Source: Aphelenchoides besseyi (lineage: Eukaryota > Nematoda > Chromadorea > Rhabditida > Aphelenchoididae). From it: DNA of 64,000 nucleotides. Made by a program: the position numbers and the translations under genes. The notes beneath the pieces are model-generated. The model was given only the letters and a program-made list of their open reading frames with translations. It searched no databases and was not told where the DNA came from. Positions 13,200 to 23,747 of this stretch are shown here, piece after piece. The stretch spans positions 744,001 through 808,000 of the forward strand of contig JAMPIQ010000002.1 in assembly GCA_024699855.1 (NCBI GenBank), read 5' to 3'. Each line of letters opens with the position of its first letter. Position 1 is the stretch's first letter.

Positions 13200-13545
13200 T
13201 TACTGTACGAACAACTTCGAGACTTGTTTCTTGATCAACACAAAATTTCCCAGCACGTTTGTATTGGACTCAGTGTTCTCCATAGTTAAGGTCCAATAAT
13301 CAGTTGGTATAAACAAAAAACAAAGTAATTCGTACTGACCGTTGATTTCTGGGGCCGAAAAAAGACGACCGGAAATCAACATCCGGGTCGACCGAAACGT
13401 GCAGTTTGTGATCATTGAAATAGTCGGGAGTTTGCACGAGCATGTAACCCATCTGTTTGATTAGTTCGTAGGCCATGAACTTTGGGCGTCGTGAACGAAG
13501 TGCTCCCCGGAGAATTCGTTTTTGATGCGGGCTTTTATCAATCAT
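13200..13545 (-). CDS. Possible two-exon small protein, unknown
   Basis: Model: exon 13336-13545 (MIDKSPHQKRILRGALRSRR..) joined to 13200-13268 through a 67-nt intron with donor GTACGA and acceptor CTGAG. Phases agree and give 92 aa. The first exon is basic and looks coding. The acceptor lacks a pyrimidine tract, and the opposite strand also has an open frame over the second exon, so the 3' half is doubtful. No family recognised. Confidence 0.3.
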
Positions 13546-13978
13546 ATTTCGTGTTCGCCGAGGTTTTTTGGACTTGCACAACTAATACATGCCTTCAATC
13601 GTCGCGACCTTTCCAACCACTCATTTAGCTCTTACGTACAATCGTTTCAGACGCCGCCGATTAACAACTAACTTCTTGACGTTGAAATTCGACAACGGAA
13701 GTAGAATTCGGAGCTTCTTGAAGAAGAAAACACATTCCAATCGAAACTACGATTTTTCAGCAGATTTGAAGCCGATTCGCAGACGATTTCTGTTAACCAC
13801 AAACTCTCTAGACGACAAGTTTGTGGGCGGCATTTCGATAATTTTTGTCGAGTCTTTACGGTTGGTTTAATCCACTGACTAAACGGCCTCCGAAGTCACG
13901 CCCACCAACAACCTCGTCGACCACTAGGCGACTTTCATTCGAATCGAAAACGCCGTCGGCGTTCGTTCTTCGCTGAAA

Positions 13979-14901
13979 ATGTTCGTCAACCTCCGACTTC
14001 TTTCGCTTCTCCTTCTTCTGATCGTTCACATTGTAAGCGCACGATATTTCGAGCCTACGGTAAGTCTTTTCGATTGGAGTTTGAAGTGAACGAACTTCTT
14101 CAACGAGCATCTTGCTTTGAAAATAATGGGTCAATAAGGGAATCAGCTAACGAGCACAAGATCGGTTGGGCCAAAACCACAGCACGACATTTGGAAATGG
14201 GGTGAACGAAACGAAAACTTCACGAATTGACTGCTCGGTCGTGAAATTTCAATTCACAATACGAATTGGAAATTCACTTTTGCGGTCATTCGGAATTGTA
14301 CTTTAAATTTGCACTTCGAACAAAATGAAAGTTGTTTTTTGCATAGGTGATTAGGACAGTCGAGTTGTTTTTGAGACAATGAATTCGCGAGCTTTGGAAT
14401 TCGATTGGACTTAGAAGTCGTTGAACATCAGCCTCGTGAGTCTCTATTTCAATCAAACTCGTAGGCCTAAGGTGTCTGAACCCGTGAAACTCGGTAATCG
14501 GATGGCGTCATTTCGGGGCAACTCCTCAGATTCGGAATCTAATTCTTGAGATTGTTTATAATCGAATAGAAATCCTCGGGTTAATATGTGGCTCGACACT
14601 TGTGTTCAATTTCAGCGCTTGAAACTCGGTTGATTAATAGGATGAGGGCTGACGTTCACTTTGTTTAATCGAACGCATTTGAAATCAAATTGACCTCCGT
14701 TTTAGTTTCAGAAACGTTTCTATCAATGGGACAATGGCAGTCCGACCGTCGAACCGAAAAACGTGTTGCGGGAGGCAGTGATGGAGAAAGAGTAAGTGAT
14801 CAGTTGGCAACCCATCTGTAACCTTGTTCAGGGCCCTCGAGTTCATTGAGCGATCCAAAGATGCTTCGAGATTACAAAAACTTCGCGTGTTTCCCGGGTA
14901 G
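13979..14901 (+). CDS. Small secreted precursor, candidate peptide hormone
   Basis: Three exons, 13979-14059, 14712-14791 and 14832-14901, give 76 aa with consistent phases and good GTAAGT donors and TTCAG acceptors; the first intron is unusually long for this window (652 nt). Residues 1-21 are a strong signal peptide (MFVNLRLLSLLLLLIVHIVSA). A short RYFEPT spacer is followed by a Lys-Arg dibasic site at 28-29. The remaining 47 residues run from FYQWDNGSPTVEP through a charged, helix-prone stretch to a C-terminal Gly. Inference: processing at KR and C-terminal amidation would yield a 46-residue amidated peptide. I do not recognise it as a named nematode neuropeptide. It could instead be an unprocessed secreted protein. 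Confidence 0.65.
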
Positions 14902-15218
14902 TTGTAAAAAATTTAGTCGTCCGAATAAAACTTTTGTTGAAACCTTTTCTTCGTCACGTTTATTTTCCATCACAAAGAAGATGACCAGTGCATTTGAAAG
15001 TCGATCGTTTTCGACGAGTTCGTTTCGCGTATTTTAGGGCAAATTAGTGTGTCTGGGCAGGACTTTTGGGAAACAAAACTCGAGAATTCGAAGAACTTTT
15101 TTGATTTTTTGGTTTAAAGCTTAGAAGGTCGATGGTTGACCGTTGGTGGAGACATCCGTGGTACAAAAGAAATAGAGAGAGAAAGCAAGCATAATAAGAA
15201 ATTGAACGGTCCGCGTCT

Positions 15219-16942
15219 TTAGAGACGATCCAACGAAATCTCCGCTTCTTCCGGATACTCGATTTCCCAAATTCGCTTCAAGTGTTTGCCGCGAACATCA
15301 CGTGGTGCACCAAAGGAAGTCATCTGAGAAATGAGAATCGTGAACTGTCAAGGGTCAAAGATAACTTACGCCTTTCTGCGAATCTCCCTTGTTCCAACCG
15401 GCTTGCGAGCGAATGATGGATTCCGATTTCTTCATGTCTTCGTACGGCAATTCACCGGCCTCCGCTTCGTAGGTGGTATTACGGATCGTACCGAAACCGG
15501 TCATTCCGGCTTGTGAAGCGAAACGATTGGTACCGGATTGAAGTCGAACCATTCCTTGCGATTTGCGGTTTTGCCAGCTAATAGACGGGTCCAAGACTTC
15601 CCAACGTGGTTGTCCAAAACCGGTCATCTGAAGAAGAAGAGAGTGACAAAGATTTCACTCCATTAACTTACGCCTTTTTGCGATGCGAACTTGTTGGTAC
15701 CCATCTGAAGTGGGATGGTGGTCGCATCGATGGAGCTTTCTGGATTGTAGTCGGGATGGGCGCTGTCGACGATACGCGAAGTTTCACGTCGATTCGTACC
15801 GAACGACATCATTCCTTTTTGGGACGCGAATTTGTTGGTTCCCGATTGCAATGGAATCTCCGATTGATCCGGACGTTCGTGATCGTAGCTAAAACCGAAG
15901 TGAACAGATGGCAAACAGACCACTTACTCTGGATGCTTGGTGTCGATCATTTTCGTGGTTTCACGACGCGCCGTACCGAAACCGGTCATTCCCTTTTGCG
16001 AATCGTATTTGTTGGTACCGGACTGAAGACGAACAATTCCATCACTGGCACGAATCTTCTCCTCCGGCAAGGGCTCCAAATCGGCGGGCAATTGGTTGAC
16101 GTGAACACCTTGAAGAGGATTAGAAGCTTCTTCTTTGATCACTTACCTTCACGACAAACGTCACGTCCCGTACCGAAACCGGTCATTCCGCGTTGTGAAG
16201 CGAAACGATTGGTACCGGATTGCAAACGAACTTCACCGTGACTCTTCATCATCACTTCTTCGGGGACTTCCTAAAAGACGGTTGTGTACAAGAGAAGCCT
16301 CCCGACCAAACTGACTTGCAAGTTTTCGGCCTTAACACGTGTGCTGGTGTTACGCGGTGTACCGAAACCTGAAATCGCGAGGAATCAGAATCCGAAAAGT
16401 TTGTGGGCCAAACTCACCGGTCATCAACTTTTGTGAGTCACCCTTGTTCCAACCGGCTTGCGATGGGATGATACCATCGGTTTGACGCAATTGCGCCAAC
16501 GTCCAGCGACCGACACGCTATAGACAAGAGTTAATGGCAAATACTGTTGGAATTACCTTTGGTTGGCCCGATTGGCCGGAGACTTTGGTCTCCATCGTTG
16601 CGTTTGGTGCATCATCGACAGGCTCTAAAATCGAAAGGTTAAGTGATGAACATGAGAAGTAAAATCAGTTTCTGGGAATCAATCACCGAGTTAAAGGAAA
16701 CCGTGGGAAAGATTGGAAAGTGGATGAGAAGACATTTAGATGGACAAACAGAGGGATAAGAAACTCTCCATATTTTTACCGTTAACTTCTTCCGATTCCT
16801 CCGGTTGATCGTCTGCTGGAATGTCGAGATTATTCTCCAGGAAACTCGTCCAACGCAATCCGATCAGCTCCGGATAGGCGCCGAAACGCACGGAACGTTG
16901 CCGTGGACTCAAATCGTTGCGAATTAAAATGCTCGCGGTCAT
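15219..16942 (-). CDS. unc-87: UNC-87 / calponin-like CLIK-repeat actin-bundling protein
   Basis: Nine exons (15219-15323, 15370-15627, 15672-15888, 15928-16108, 16147-16270, 16316-16368, 16418-16517, 16557-16624, 16780-16942) encode 422 aa; all phases close. I count seven calponin-like (CLIK) repeats of the form LQSGTNKFASQKGMTGFG at roughly residues 92, 142, 195, 240, 283, 329 and 373. The first and last are the divergent SQAGWNKGDSQK type. Known: nematode UNC-87 has seven such repeats, binds and bundles actin filaments and maintains body-wall muscle thin filaments; no calponin-homology domain is present, as here. The start at 16942 (MTASILIRNDLSPRQ..) matches a short isoform; an upstream alternative first exon would not be visible. 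Introns are 38-49 nt except the first (155 nt). Confidence 0.93.
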
Positions 16943-17508
16943 GATTTTGTTGGCCGGAAAGTCGAAAGACGATGCAAAAAAACTTTCCGATTGCGCTCTT
17001 TGGGTTTCGAGAGATTAGCGAAAAGATTTTCCCGCCGCCGACGTGCGTCTTTTTGATTGTTTTTTTGTGCGCAGCGTGGCAAAAAAGTTTCTTTTGTTTT
17101 TTCAAAAGATCAAATTTCTTTGTTTTGTCGCTCATGAATCACGCTTATTATCTTTTTTCGCGTCCTCCCAACTCTCTTCCTTCTCGAAACGTCAACCGCG
17201 TCCGAAACGCCGAAAACAGGTGCCACGAAAAGCGCCGAGAAGCGGGGGAGGAAGCGGAGAAAAAAGGTGTGGGCGTGTTTTCTTTTGGGTCCGATCGCCG
17301 CACCGATCGAGCGCCCGCGGAGAGAACGTTGGTCTTAAAGAACGTTGAAATACTGTGAACCGTATCGATAGTCTAGCTCACAACCTCTAACTGACATTCG
17401 TAGCTGCTCACAAGATTTCAACATCCGTTTCGGCGACCCTTCTTCACTTTGAGTTGTTGGACGACCAAGAAGCAGTGGAAATGTTGAGAGCGAAAAGAAT
17501 CGACGCGT
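16943..17508. promoter_or_regulatory. Probable unc-87 upstream region
   Basis: The stretch between unc-87 and the next minus-strand gene is GC-richer at 17200-17350, with homopolymer T and A runs at 17040-17130. A 128-codon frame on the plus strand crosses it, but its composition follows these runs and it has no splice context. I see no motif I can name. Confidence 0.3.
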
Positions 17509-17766
17509 TTAGCGAAATCCCAACGGCAGAGTCGTCTTTGACGTCTCCGAAAGAACGGAAGGTTTGTCGTGTGGAACGCAAAAAACGTTGGAGCGAGAAA
17601 GTGATCGAGTGGCTGCAAATCCCAATCGCCGTTTGATTTTCGTTGGCAAATTGGGAATTGCGACGAATACTCCAATCCGAATGGCAACCCAGATTACCAG
17701 TGAAATGACCGACGCGAATTGAAACTCACCGATGTTCTCGTCTCCGTTTTGTGCAGCAGCCGGCAT
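17509..17766 (-). CDS. Small two-exon protein, unknown
   Basis: Exons 17730-17766 and 17509-17612 give 46 aa: MPAAAQNGDENI joined to a Ser/Thr-rich tail ending TLPLGFR. The donor (GTGAGT) and acceptor (TTTGCAG) are good and phases agree. The intron length is a multiple of three and has no stop, so an intron-retained form with an added hydrophobic segment (FASVISLVIWVAIRIGVFVA) would also be open. No signal peptide in the spliced form. Family not recognised. Small size limits confidence. Confidence 0.5.
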   Translation of the reverse strand: MPAAAQNGDENIGEFQFASVISLVIWVAIRIGVFVAIPNLPTKIKRRLGFAATRSLSRSNVFCVPHDKPSVLSETSKTTLPLGFR

Positions 17767-18258
17767 TTTCGAATCCGCAAGTTTCCTGAAACTAACTCGA
17801 ATGAATAGCACAAAAACTGGAGATTCGGATTAAGGACACAAAACTTTCGAAGTCGAAAATCGACTGACGATCATCGGGCCCAAACGGCCGCCGAACTGAT
17901 TTGTTTCCGACGTTTCCCGAAAGGCGGTCATTAGGAAGCCTACGGATCGCTCTTTCATGAGCGTCGTGCCAACAGTTGGCGGTCGGATCAACGGAGTCGT
18001 TTCGGCCCTTAGGCCCGAAAACAAGGCCACCTGTTCGAGAAGACGGCTGTTCTTCACGTACTTTCGAATTGCTCTTGAGAAACCTTTCGATTGGCTTTTG
18101 ATCGATCTTCTGGTTGAGATCACAAAAATGAGCATCGTGAATGATCTCTTGAAACTTTTCGGTTAATTTTCACGTTCGAAAACGAATTCTGCGGATAATT
18201 AGGCGAATCGAGATTTTCACTTTTTATTCGGTGGCCCTAATTTTTCAACACGATTCGA

Positions 18259-18576
18259 TCATTTCTTTCCGAAGATGTTCGGGAACGGAGAAGCGGGTGG
18301 TGGTGGAGCTTGAGCACCGTAGTAGCCGCCATAGCTTGCTTGTGAACAGCACGGATTACATGGACACGCTGAAAATTGCCATCAAAACTTCTGAATCGAG
18401 TGGTCAACGTACCTGGAGGTGGTGGTGGCGGCGGAGCTTGACTTGAAACATCGAACATTAGAAGTCTTGTTGGGACTCTTGAGAACTCACCAGCATTGAT
18501 TGAAAGTCGGGAAGAGGAAGGCAGAAGTTGAAGCGAAAATCAACGCAAAAAGAACGAGAACTACGGCGGCACGCAT
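18259..18576 (-). CDS. Small secreted Pro/Cys-rich protein
   Basis: Three exons (18491-18576, 18413-18441, 18259-18368) encode 74 aa. Residues 1-19 form a signal peptide (MRAAVVLVLFALIFASTSA), followed by FLFPTFNQCCQA, a poly-Pro run, a Cys cluster (ACPCNPCC), a Gly/Tyr patch (SYGGYYGA), a second Pro run and PNIFGKK. Such composition is typical of small secreted or cuticle-associated nematode proteins. The gene faces the plus-strand proline-rich gene at 19598; both mature proteins begin AF(L/F)F after the signal, suggesting old divergent paralogues. The middle exon is only 29 nt. Confidence 0.72.
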
Positions 18577-19597
18577 CTCGACGTTTTTAATGAAAAGACG
18601 TTGATTGGGACGTTCGCTTTTGTAGTCCTGCGACGTGGACACGTTTTGAACTCTTTTTTGGGCGTCGACGCCGCAAAAAACGTTCCACCTTCGCGTTTCC
18701 GGTCGCCAAATGGAACGCTTTCTTTTGCCAAGAACCGGTTTGGAGATTTCAACGAAAATTTCTTGCAAATGACCTTTGGGTTACAACAATGTTTTCTTTT
18801 TGATGTGCGTAAAAACGCAACTTCCTGTTCGTTGGACACGTTCATTATGAGAATTTCGTGTGCGTAGATGTTGGAAACGGTTTCGTGCGCCGACAACTTT
18901 TCGGCGAAAAGATGACCAAAAACTCCCGACGAATTCTGAGACGAGGTCATTGCGCCGTCAAAATTGCAATTTCACTTCTTCGAACCTCAAGGCCGAAAGT
19001 GATGAGACGGGAACGGAAAAAACGAAATCCGATTCAAGAGACCACGTCCCTGCCATCCAATTAATCTTAAAGTCGCAAAAACCACGTACTCAATTGAAAC
19101 ACTCGAGTTGAACAGAAGCTGCTTCCTGGCCAACAACCTTTCAAAAGAAGCTCAACAGTGAGTTTGCACTTAAGATCCGATTTAAAAGACAACAGATATA
19201 GTTCTGATATTCTTGATAGTCACTTCGAAAGCACAGTCAACGGTCTTGTTGTTTACGCCAATCAATTGAAAAACAACGATCATTGAAGTGTTGAGTACCC
19301 AGAAACTCGAAATGACCTTAAAACTGATAACCGGATTGGTCTTCAGACTCTTTTAGTATAATCGTGATGTAAGAGGACGGACGTCAATCTCGATCTCAAG
19401 GCCGCTCAAAGACGTGAATCCAAAAGTTTGATAAGGGGATAAACTCAAGGTTGTTGCGGCGCGAAATGCGCAAAACTTTTTTAATCAAATCGGTGAATCG
19501 AAAACGTGAATCATGGCCTTGAAAACGCAAAAATCCGCCTGCCAATTTGCGTATAAAATGAAGCGTTTTGATTCAATTGAAACCACTTCTTGCCAAC
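18577..19597. other. Intergenic between divergent Pro-rich genes
   Basis: Presumably contains both promoters. Open frames here are short and lack splice signals. I recognise no TATA box or other motif with confidence. Confidence 0.3.
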
Positions 19598-20484
19598 ATG
19601 AAGACCTTCGGGTTGATTCTCTCCATTTGTCTTCTGTCGCAAGTCGACGCTTTCTTTTTCCAACCTCAACAACAATCACCGACCATCTTCCACCAACCAC
19701 CAGCAAACTACGGATCGTACGCTCAACGGCCGCCACAAGTCAACGCCTACGATACCGAGCCTCCAACCACGACCACAACAACCGTAAGTTTTCATTATCG
19801 ATCTCATTAATTGATCTTATCTTAAGGCAGCTCCACTGCCGCCGCCTCCACCTCCTCCACCGCCGGGAATCGCTTGCTTGCCCCCTCAACCTCAATACGT
19901 TCAAGCACCACCGGTTCAATGGCCAAGTAAGTCAAATCGACAGAACGCAGCTAATCAATCGTTTAGCTTTGCCACCGCCTCCAGCCATCCAATTCCCAAC
20001 TTTGCCACCACCTCAACCGATTCAATTTCCAAGTAAGTTTACAGCAGAATCACTTCTTTGATTTCCGGTGACTGGAACAACTTCCAAAAAACTTGAGATT
20101 CCACAATCTAATGCTTCATTTTAGCTTTGCCGCCGCCGCCACCACCTCCAAAGCTCCCGACTTTAGCTGGTAGGTTTTTTTGTGAAATTCAAGACGCCGA
20201 AACATTTTATTCTTGACCTAAAAACATCCGACAAAGCAAAATTTTCTGATCTCAGTTTGAAAACTCAGATCATTGTTGTGCTTTCAGAACTCTTTCCACC
20301 ACCTCCTCAACCTCAATACCAACAAAACGGCTACGCAACTGCACCACCGGCCTACTCGGGCGCTCATAACAGCTATCAAGAACATCCAGCCGCTCCAGCA
20401 AACGCAGGAATTGCTCCACCACCACCACCGCCAATTCCGAAAACCGAAGTTCATCGTCCGGCCGTCGAAGCTTCCGGTTACTAA
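19598..20484 (+). CDS. Secreted proline-rich protein
   Basis: Five exons (19598-19783, 19827-19926, 19967-20032, 20125-20169, 20288-20484) give 197 aa in consistent phase. Signal peptide MKTFGLILSICLLSQVDA, then Gln/Pro-rich sequence, a Thr run before the first intron (EPPTTTTTT), long PPPPP runs, repeated (A)LPPPP..IQFP units and a C-terminal Tyr/Ala/Pro region ending VEASGY. Exons 3 and 4 both begin CTTTGCC and share phase, which points to exon duplication. Likely extracellular (cuticle or secreted matrix); no enzymatic domain. Low-complexity sequence makes assignment by similarity unreliable. Confidence 0.75.
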
Positions 20485-20824
20485 GAACGATTGCACTGAT
20501 CTTTTATTCGCATCTTGCACTACTGGTCACATTTTTGTCTTCAGGGATTTTTGAATAAAATTGCACTGCACCAAGGTTGCTGTATCACTTTCAAAGATCA
20601 ATCGGAAGACGGTCGTTGAAGTCGGAAATAAGATTTACACCTTTCAGGTCAATTTGATCTCGGTGATGAGTTTTGTAGTTGCGAGAATTTGGATTGTCAA
20701 AAAAACGCTCCGTACATTGATTGCGGCGTACGATAAGCCAACTTCGAAGTTAATCGAATGAATTCAAAGGGTCGTGAAGGTCACTTATATAAGTCGAAAA
20801 TTAAAATTTTTGTCGTATCGAAAG

Positions 20825-21958
20825 ATGAGTGCGCGAACGACGTTGTTAGCGCTGTTTCTCTTGGTCTGTGGCCTGGTTCTGCTATGGTTCGTTTTGGACG
20901 AAACAAAACACATGTGTCGACAATTGCAACGAGAACAACAGCCGTTGAGAATCGACAACGATTATGACAACGTAAGAGATCAGTTCGATGAGCTTAAAAC
21001 CTTTTTTTGCAGGATCATCACACGCATATCATTGCCGACGTGAAGCGACAATGTCGATACGATACGGGAGTTTTGATCCAATCCCTACGTGACTCACAAC
21101 GTCGCTTGAATCGTGTTTGGCATCAGCTGACAAAAAGCCCGAAAGAACGATGGTCTACATTGCCCGAAATCTTTGATGTAACTTGTCTGTTTGTGTTGTT
21201 TAAGTTACGTGTTTAGCCAGCAACTAATGGCTTCAAACTGCTCCTTCAACCGTTCAAATATTACTCGGGAGACGAGAACAAGGTCGGTAATCTTAATTGT
21301 GTATTTGTGTCGATCTTTTAGTTCTTTCTACCGTTCTCCAATCCAAATTCAATTTGCCATCACGTGACAGTTGGAGTCGGAGGTGTGTGGGATGGTGAAA
21401 AGTCGTTGCGAAACAAATATCCGCAATGCGAGCTGCTGGGAATCGATCCATCGTACGAAAACCATCGGATCGTCGAGTCGATTCCACGATCCACGTTTCT
21501 TCACGCCGCATTACACGAAAAGGGTGGGAACTTGAGCGCTGATTTGTTAGACGACAAAGGTTACTATCGTGGCAAAGTCGTCCCACATCGACCCTTCTAC
21601 GAGGTTTTGATTCAAACCACGAACGGACACACGATCGATTTCATGACCATCGACACCGAAGGCGCCGAGTTTTCGCTGCTAAAAACCATTCATTGTGAGT
21701 TCTAGAGCCTTAGAATCTGATTTTTTATCTTTAGCTCAACGTCACTTGTTCGCCAAAATTTGTCAGTTCAACATGGAGATTCATTACGCTCGGAAACATT
21801 ACGAAGTTTCATTGGACGAGTTCGATGAGCTTTTCAATTCCTTCCTGGACAAAGCCCATTTTGTTTTGTTGAATGTCGCTTATCGAGGCGTTGAGTTGAG
21901 ACAATTGTTCTTTTTGAATGTCGGCGACGAAGAATGCATTCAAAAGTTTTTGTGTTAA
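20825..21958 (+). CDS. FkbM-type methyltransferase-domain membrane protein
   Basis: Five exons (20825-20971, 21013-21177, 21217-21282, 21322-21694, 21735-21958) encode 324 aa. Residues 6-22 are a single membrane anchor after a short cytoplasmic tail, so a type II protein in the secretory pathway is likely. The rest fits the nematode FkbM family: a Gly-rich SAM-loop-like segment VGVGGVWDGE at about 143-152, then IDPSYENH and FMTIDTEGAEF at about 233-243, the usual IDxEGxE core. The family is named for an O-methyltransferase, but the substrate in nematodes is unknown. The gene ends 246 bp before the GH27 gene on the same strand. The donor after exon 3 (GTCGGT) is weaker than the others. Confidence 0.85.
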
Positions 21959-22203
21959 TAAACAAAGAGATCGACATTAGGTGTCCATTGTGTTTCGATT
22001 GGCCGCTAAGTTCTTATCATTTCGACGGACATGTGAACGACGATCATCGCCATTGAATACGCCCGCTTATCAACGCGGTGTCCGCGTTTAAATTGCCGTT
22101 AAGGTCATTCGTTTGCGTTGACTTGGATGGCGGCTCTTCACTCTCGTTCTTAGCTTTCAAACCGTTTCACGAGCTTTACGGTTCAGTTTTTAGCATTGAC
22201 GCA

Positions 22204-23747
22204 ATGCACTTCGTTCTTTTGTTCGTGTACTTTGGCTTCACGGTTGGATTAGAAAATGGATTGGCACGGTAAGCGGAGTATTTGAGGGAGTGAACTTCGA
22301 GATTCAGAACTCCACCGATGGGTTGGATGTCGTGGACTCGATATTACTGCGAGATCGACTGCTCCAATCACCCGTTTTCGTGCATAAACGAACAGTTGTA
22401 TATGGCTCAAGCCGATGCAATGGTTCGATATGGCTATAGAGATGTTGGTTACAAAAACGTGAGTCCATTCCGTTCGTTCGTATGGTCACTTCGGTTCAGA
22501 TCCACGTGGATGATTGTTGGCCCGAATTGAAGCGTGGAAATGGTCGACAGTTGGTTGCCAATAAGACAAGATTTCCGTCCGGAATTGGCGCTCTTGCCGA
22601 TTTCATGCACGAACGTGGTTTGAACTTCGGAATCTACGGAGATGAAGGAACTAAAACGTGCGGTGGCTATCCGGGAACCTTAGATTACGAACAAGAAGAT
22701 GCTCAATCGTTTGCTGACTGGAAGGTCGATTATGTGAAGTTGGACGGATGTAACATCGAAGAAGACGAGATGCCCAAACGTCGGTTTTCTTTTGGCCCAC
22801 TTCACATCTTTTCTTTAGGTTATCCACTTTTCGAACGTTACTTGAACAAAACCGGACGACCAATTGTCTACTCCTGTTCATGGCCGGCTTATTTGATTGA
22901 CAAACCCGATAAAGTACTGGAGATTTTGAGGCAAACAAACGTTTCGCTTACAGGTCAATTACACGCAAATTGCAAAGTCTTGTAACACTTGGCGTAATTT
23001 CGACGACATAAACTCATCGTGGAAATCGATTTTTAGTATCATTCTTTACTACGTTAAAATGCAAGACAAACACATTCCGACACACGTGAGTTTTGTGCTC
23101 TAGCCACGATCATACGAGTTTTTAGGGTCCTGGTCAATGGCACGATCCGGACATGCTAGTGATTGGAAACTCGGGGATCACGGAAGGAATGTCGCGTATT
23201 CAAATGTCCGTTTGGTCGATTTGGTCGGCACCATTGATTATGTCCAACGATCTGCGCACTATAACTCCCGAGTTTCGTGCCATCTTGCAAAATCGAGATG
23301 TGATTGCCGTCGATCAAGATCCTCTCGGCGTCATGGGTCGAATGGTCAAATCCGTAAGCTTCTTATGTTAGTTTTCTAACTTCCGTTCTAGACCAGTCAA
23401 CTAATTTACTTTGTCAAACGAATGACTCCCGCCGACGATCACGGTCATTCGTTTGCAATCGCGATTGTCAACTTTTCGAATCAACCAGCCGTAAGATTCC
23501 AATCACTTGTTTTGTAATCTTTTCCTTTCAGAACTCTTCTTTCGTTCTTCGAGAGTTCGATCTTGATCATCCACACGGCTACGATTTCAAGTGTCTGTGG
23601 TGTGGAAAGTCGATGGGTCATTTTGAAGCCAAAGATACTTTCACTATTCCGGTTGCCCCAATCGACGCGCGAATGTACAAAGCTACAATCACGCAGCAAC
23701 CGAAATATCGTCTTTTCAAACCCTCGAAGCCTTTAGTTGACTTTTAA
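22204..23747 (+). CDS. GH27 alpha-N-acetylgalactosaminidase/alpha-galactosidase, paralogue A
   Basis: Eight exons (22204-22268, 22308-22458, 22500-22779, 22819-22913, 22954-23085, 23126-23353, 23392-23490, 23532-23747) encode 421 aa with a signal peptide. The start of the mature protein, [14 protein letters not shown], is the family hallmark. Nucleophile Asp is in VKLDGCN (about D154); the acid/base Asp is in [11 protein letters not shown] (about D215). The specificity loop reads SCSWPAY: Ser and Ala at the positions that distinguish human NAGA (S188, A191) from alpha-galactosidase A (Glu, Leu), so GalNAc or dual activity is predicted. Likely a lysosomal or secreted glycosidase acting on terminal alpha-linked sugars, like C. 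elegans gana-1. Its last 15 nt overlap the 3' end of paralogue B. Confidence 0.93.
23137..23294. repeat. Homogenised tract in GH27 paralogue A
   Basis: 158 bp identical (reverse complement) to 24175-24332 in paralogue B, including third codon positions, while sequence on both sides differs at many positions. It encodes the segment from [11 protein letters not shown] to FRAILQN. Confidence 0.9.

Noticed and set aside
16972..17358. 128-codon plus-strand frame upstream of unc-87
   Set aside because: It spans homopolymer runs, has no splice signals and lies in the likely promoter of unc-87.
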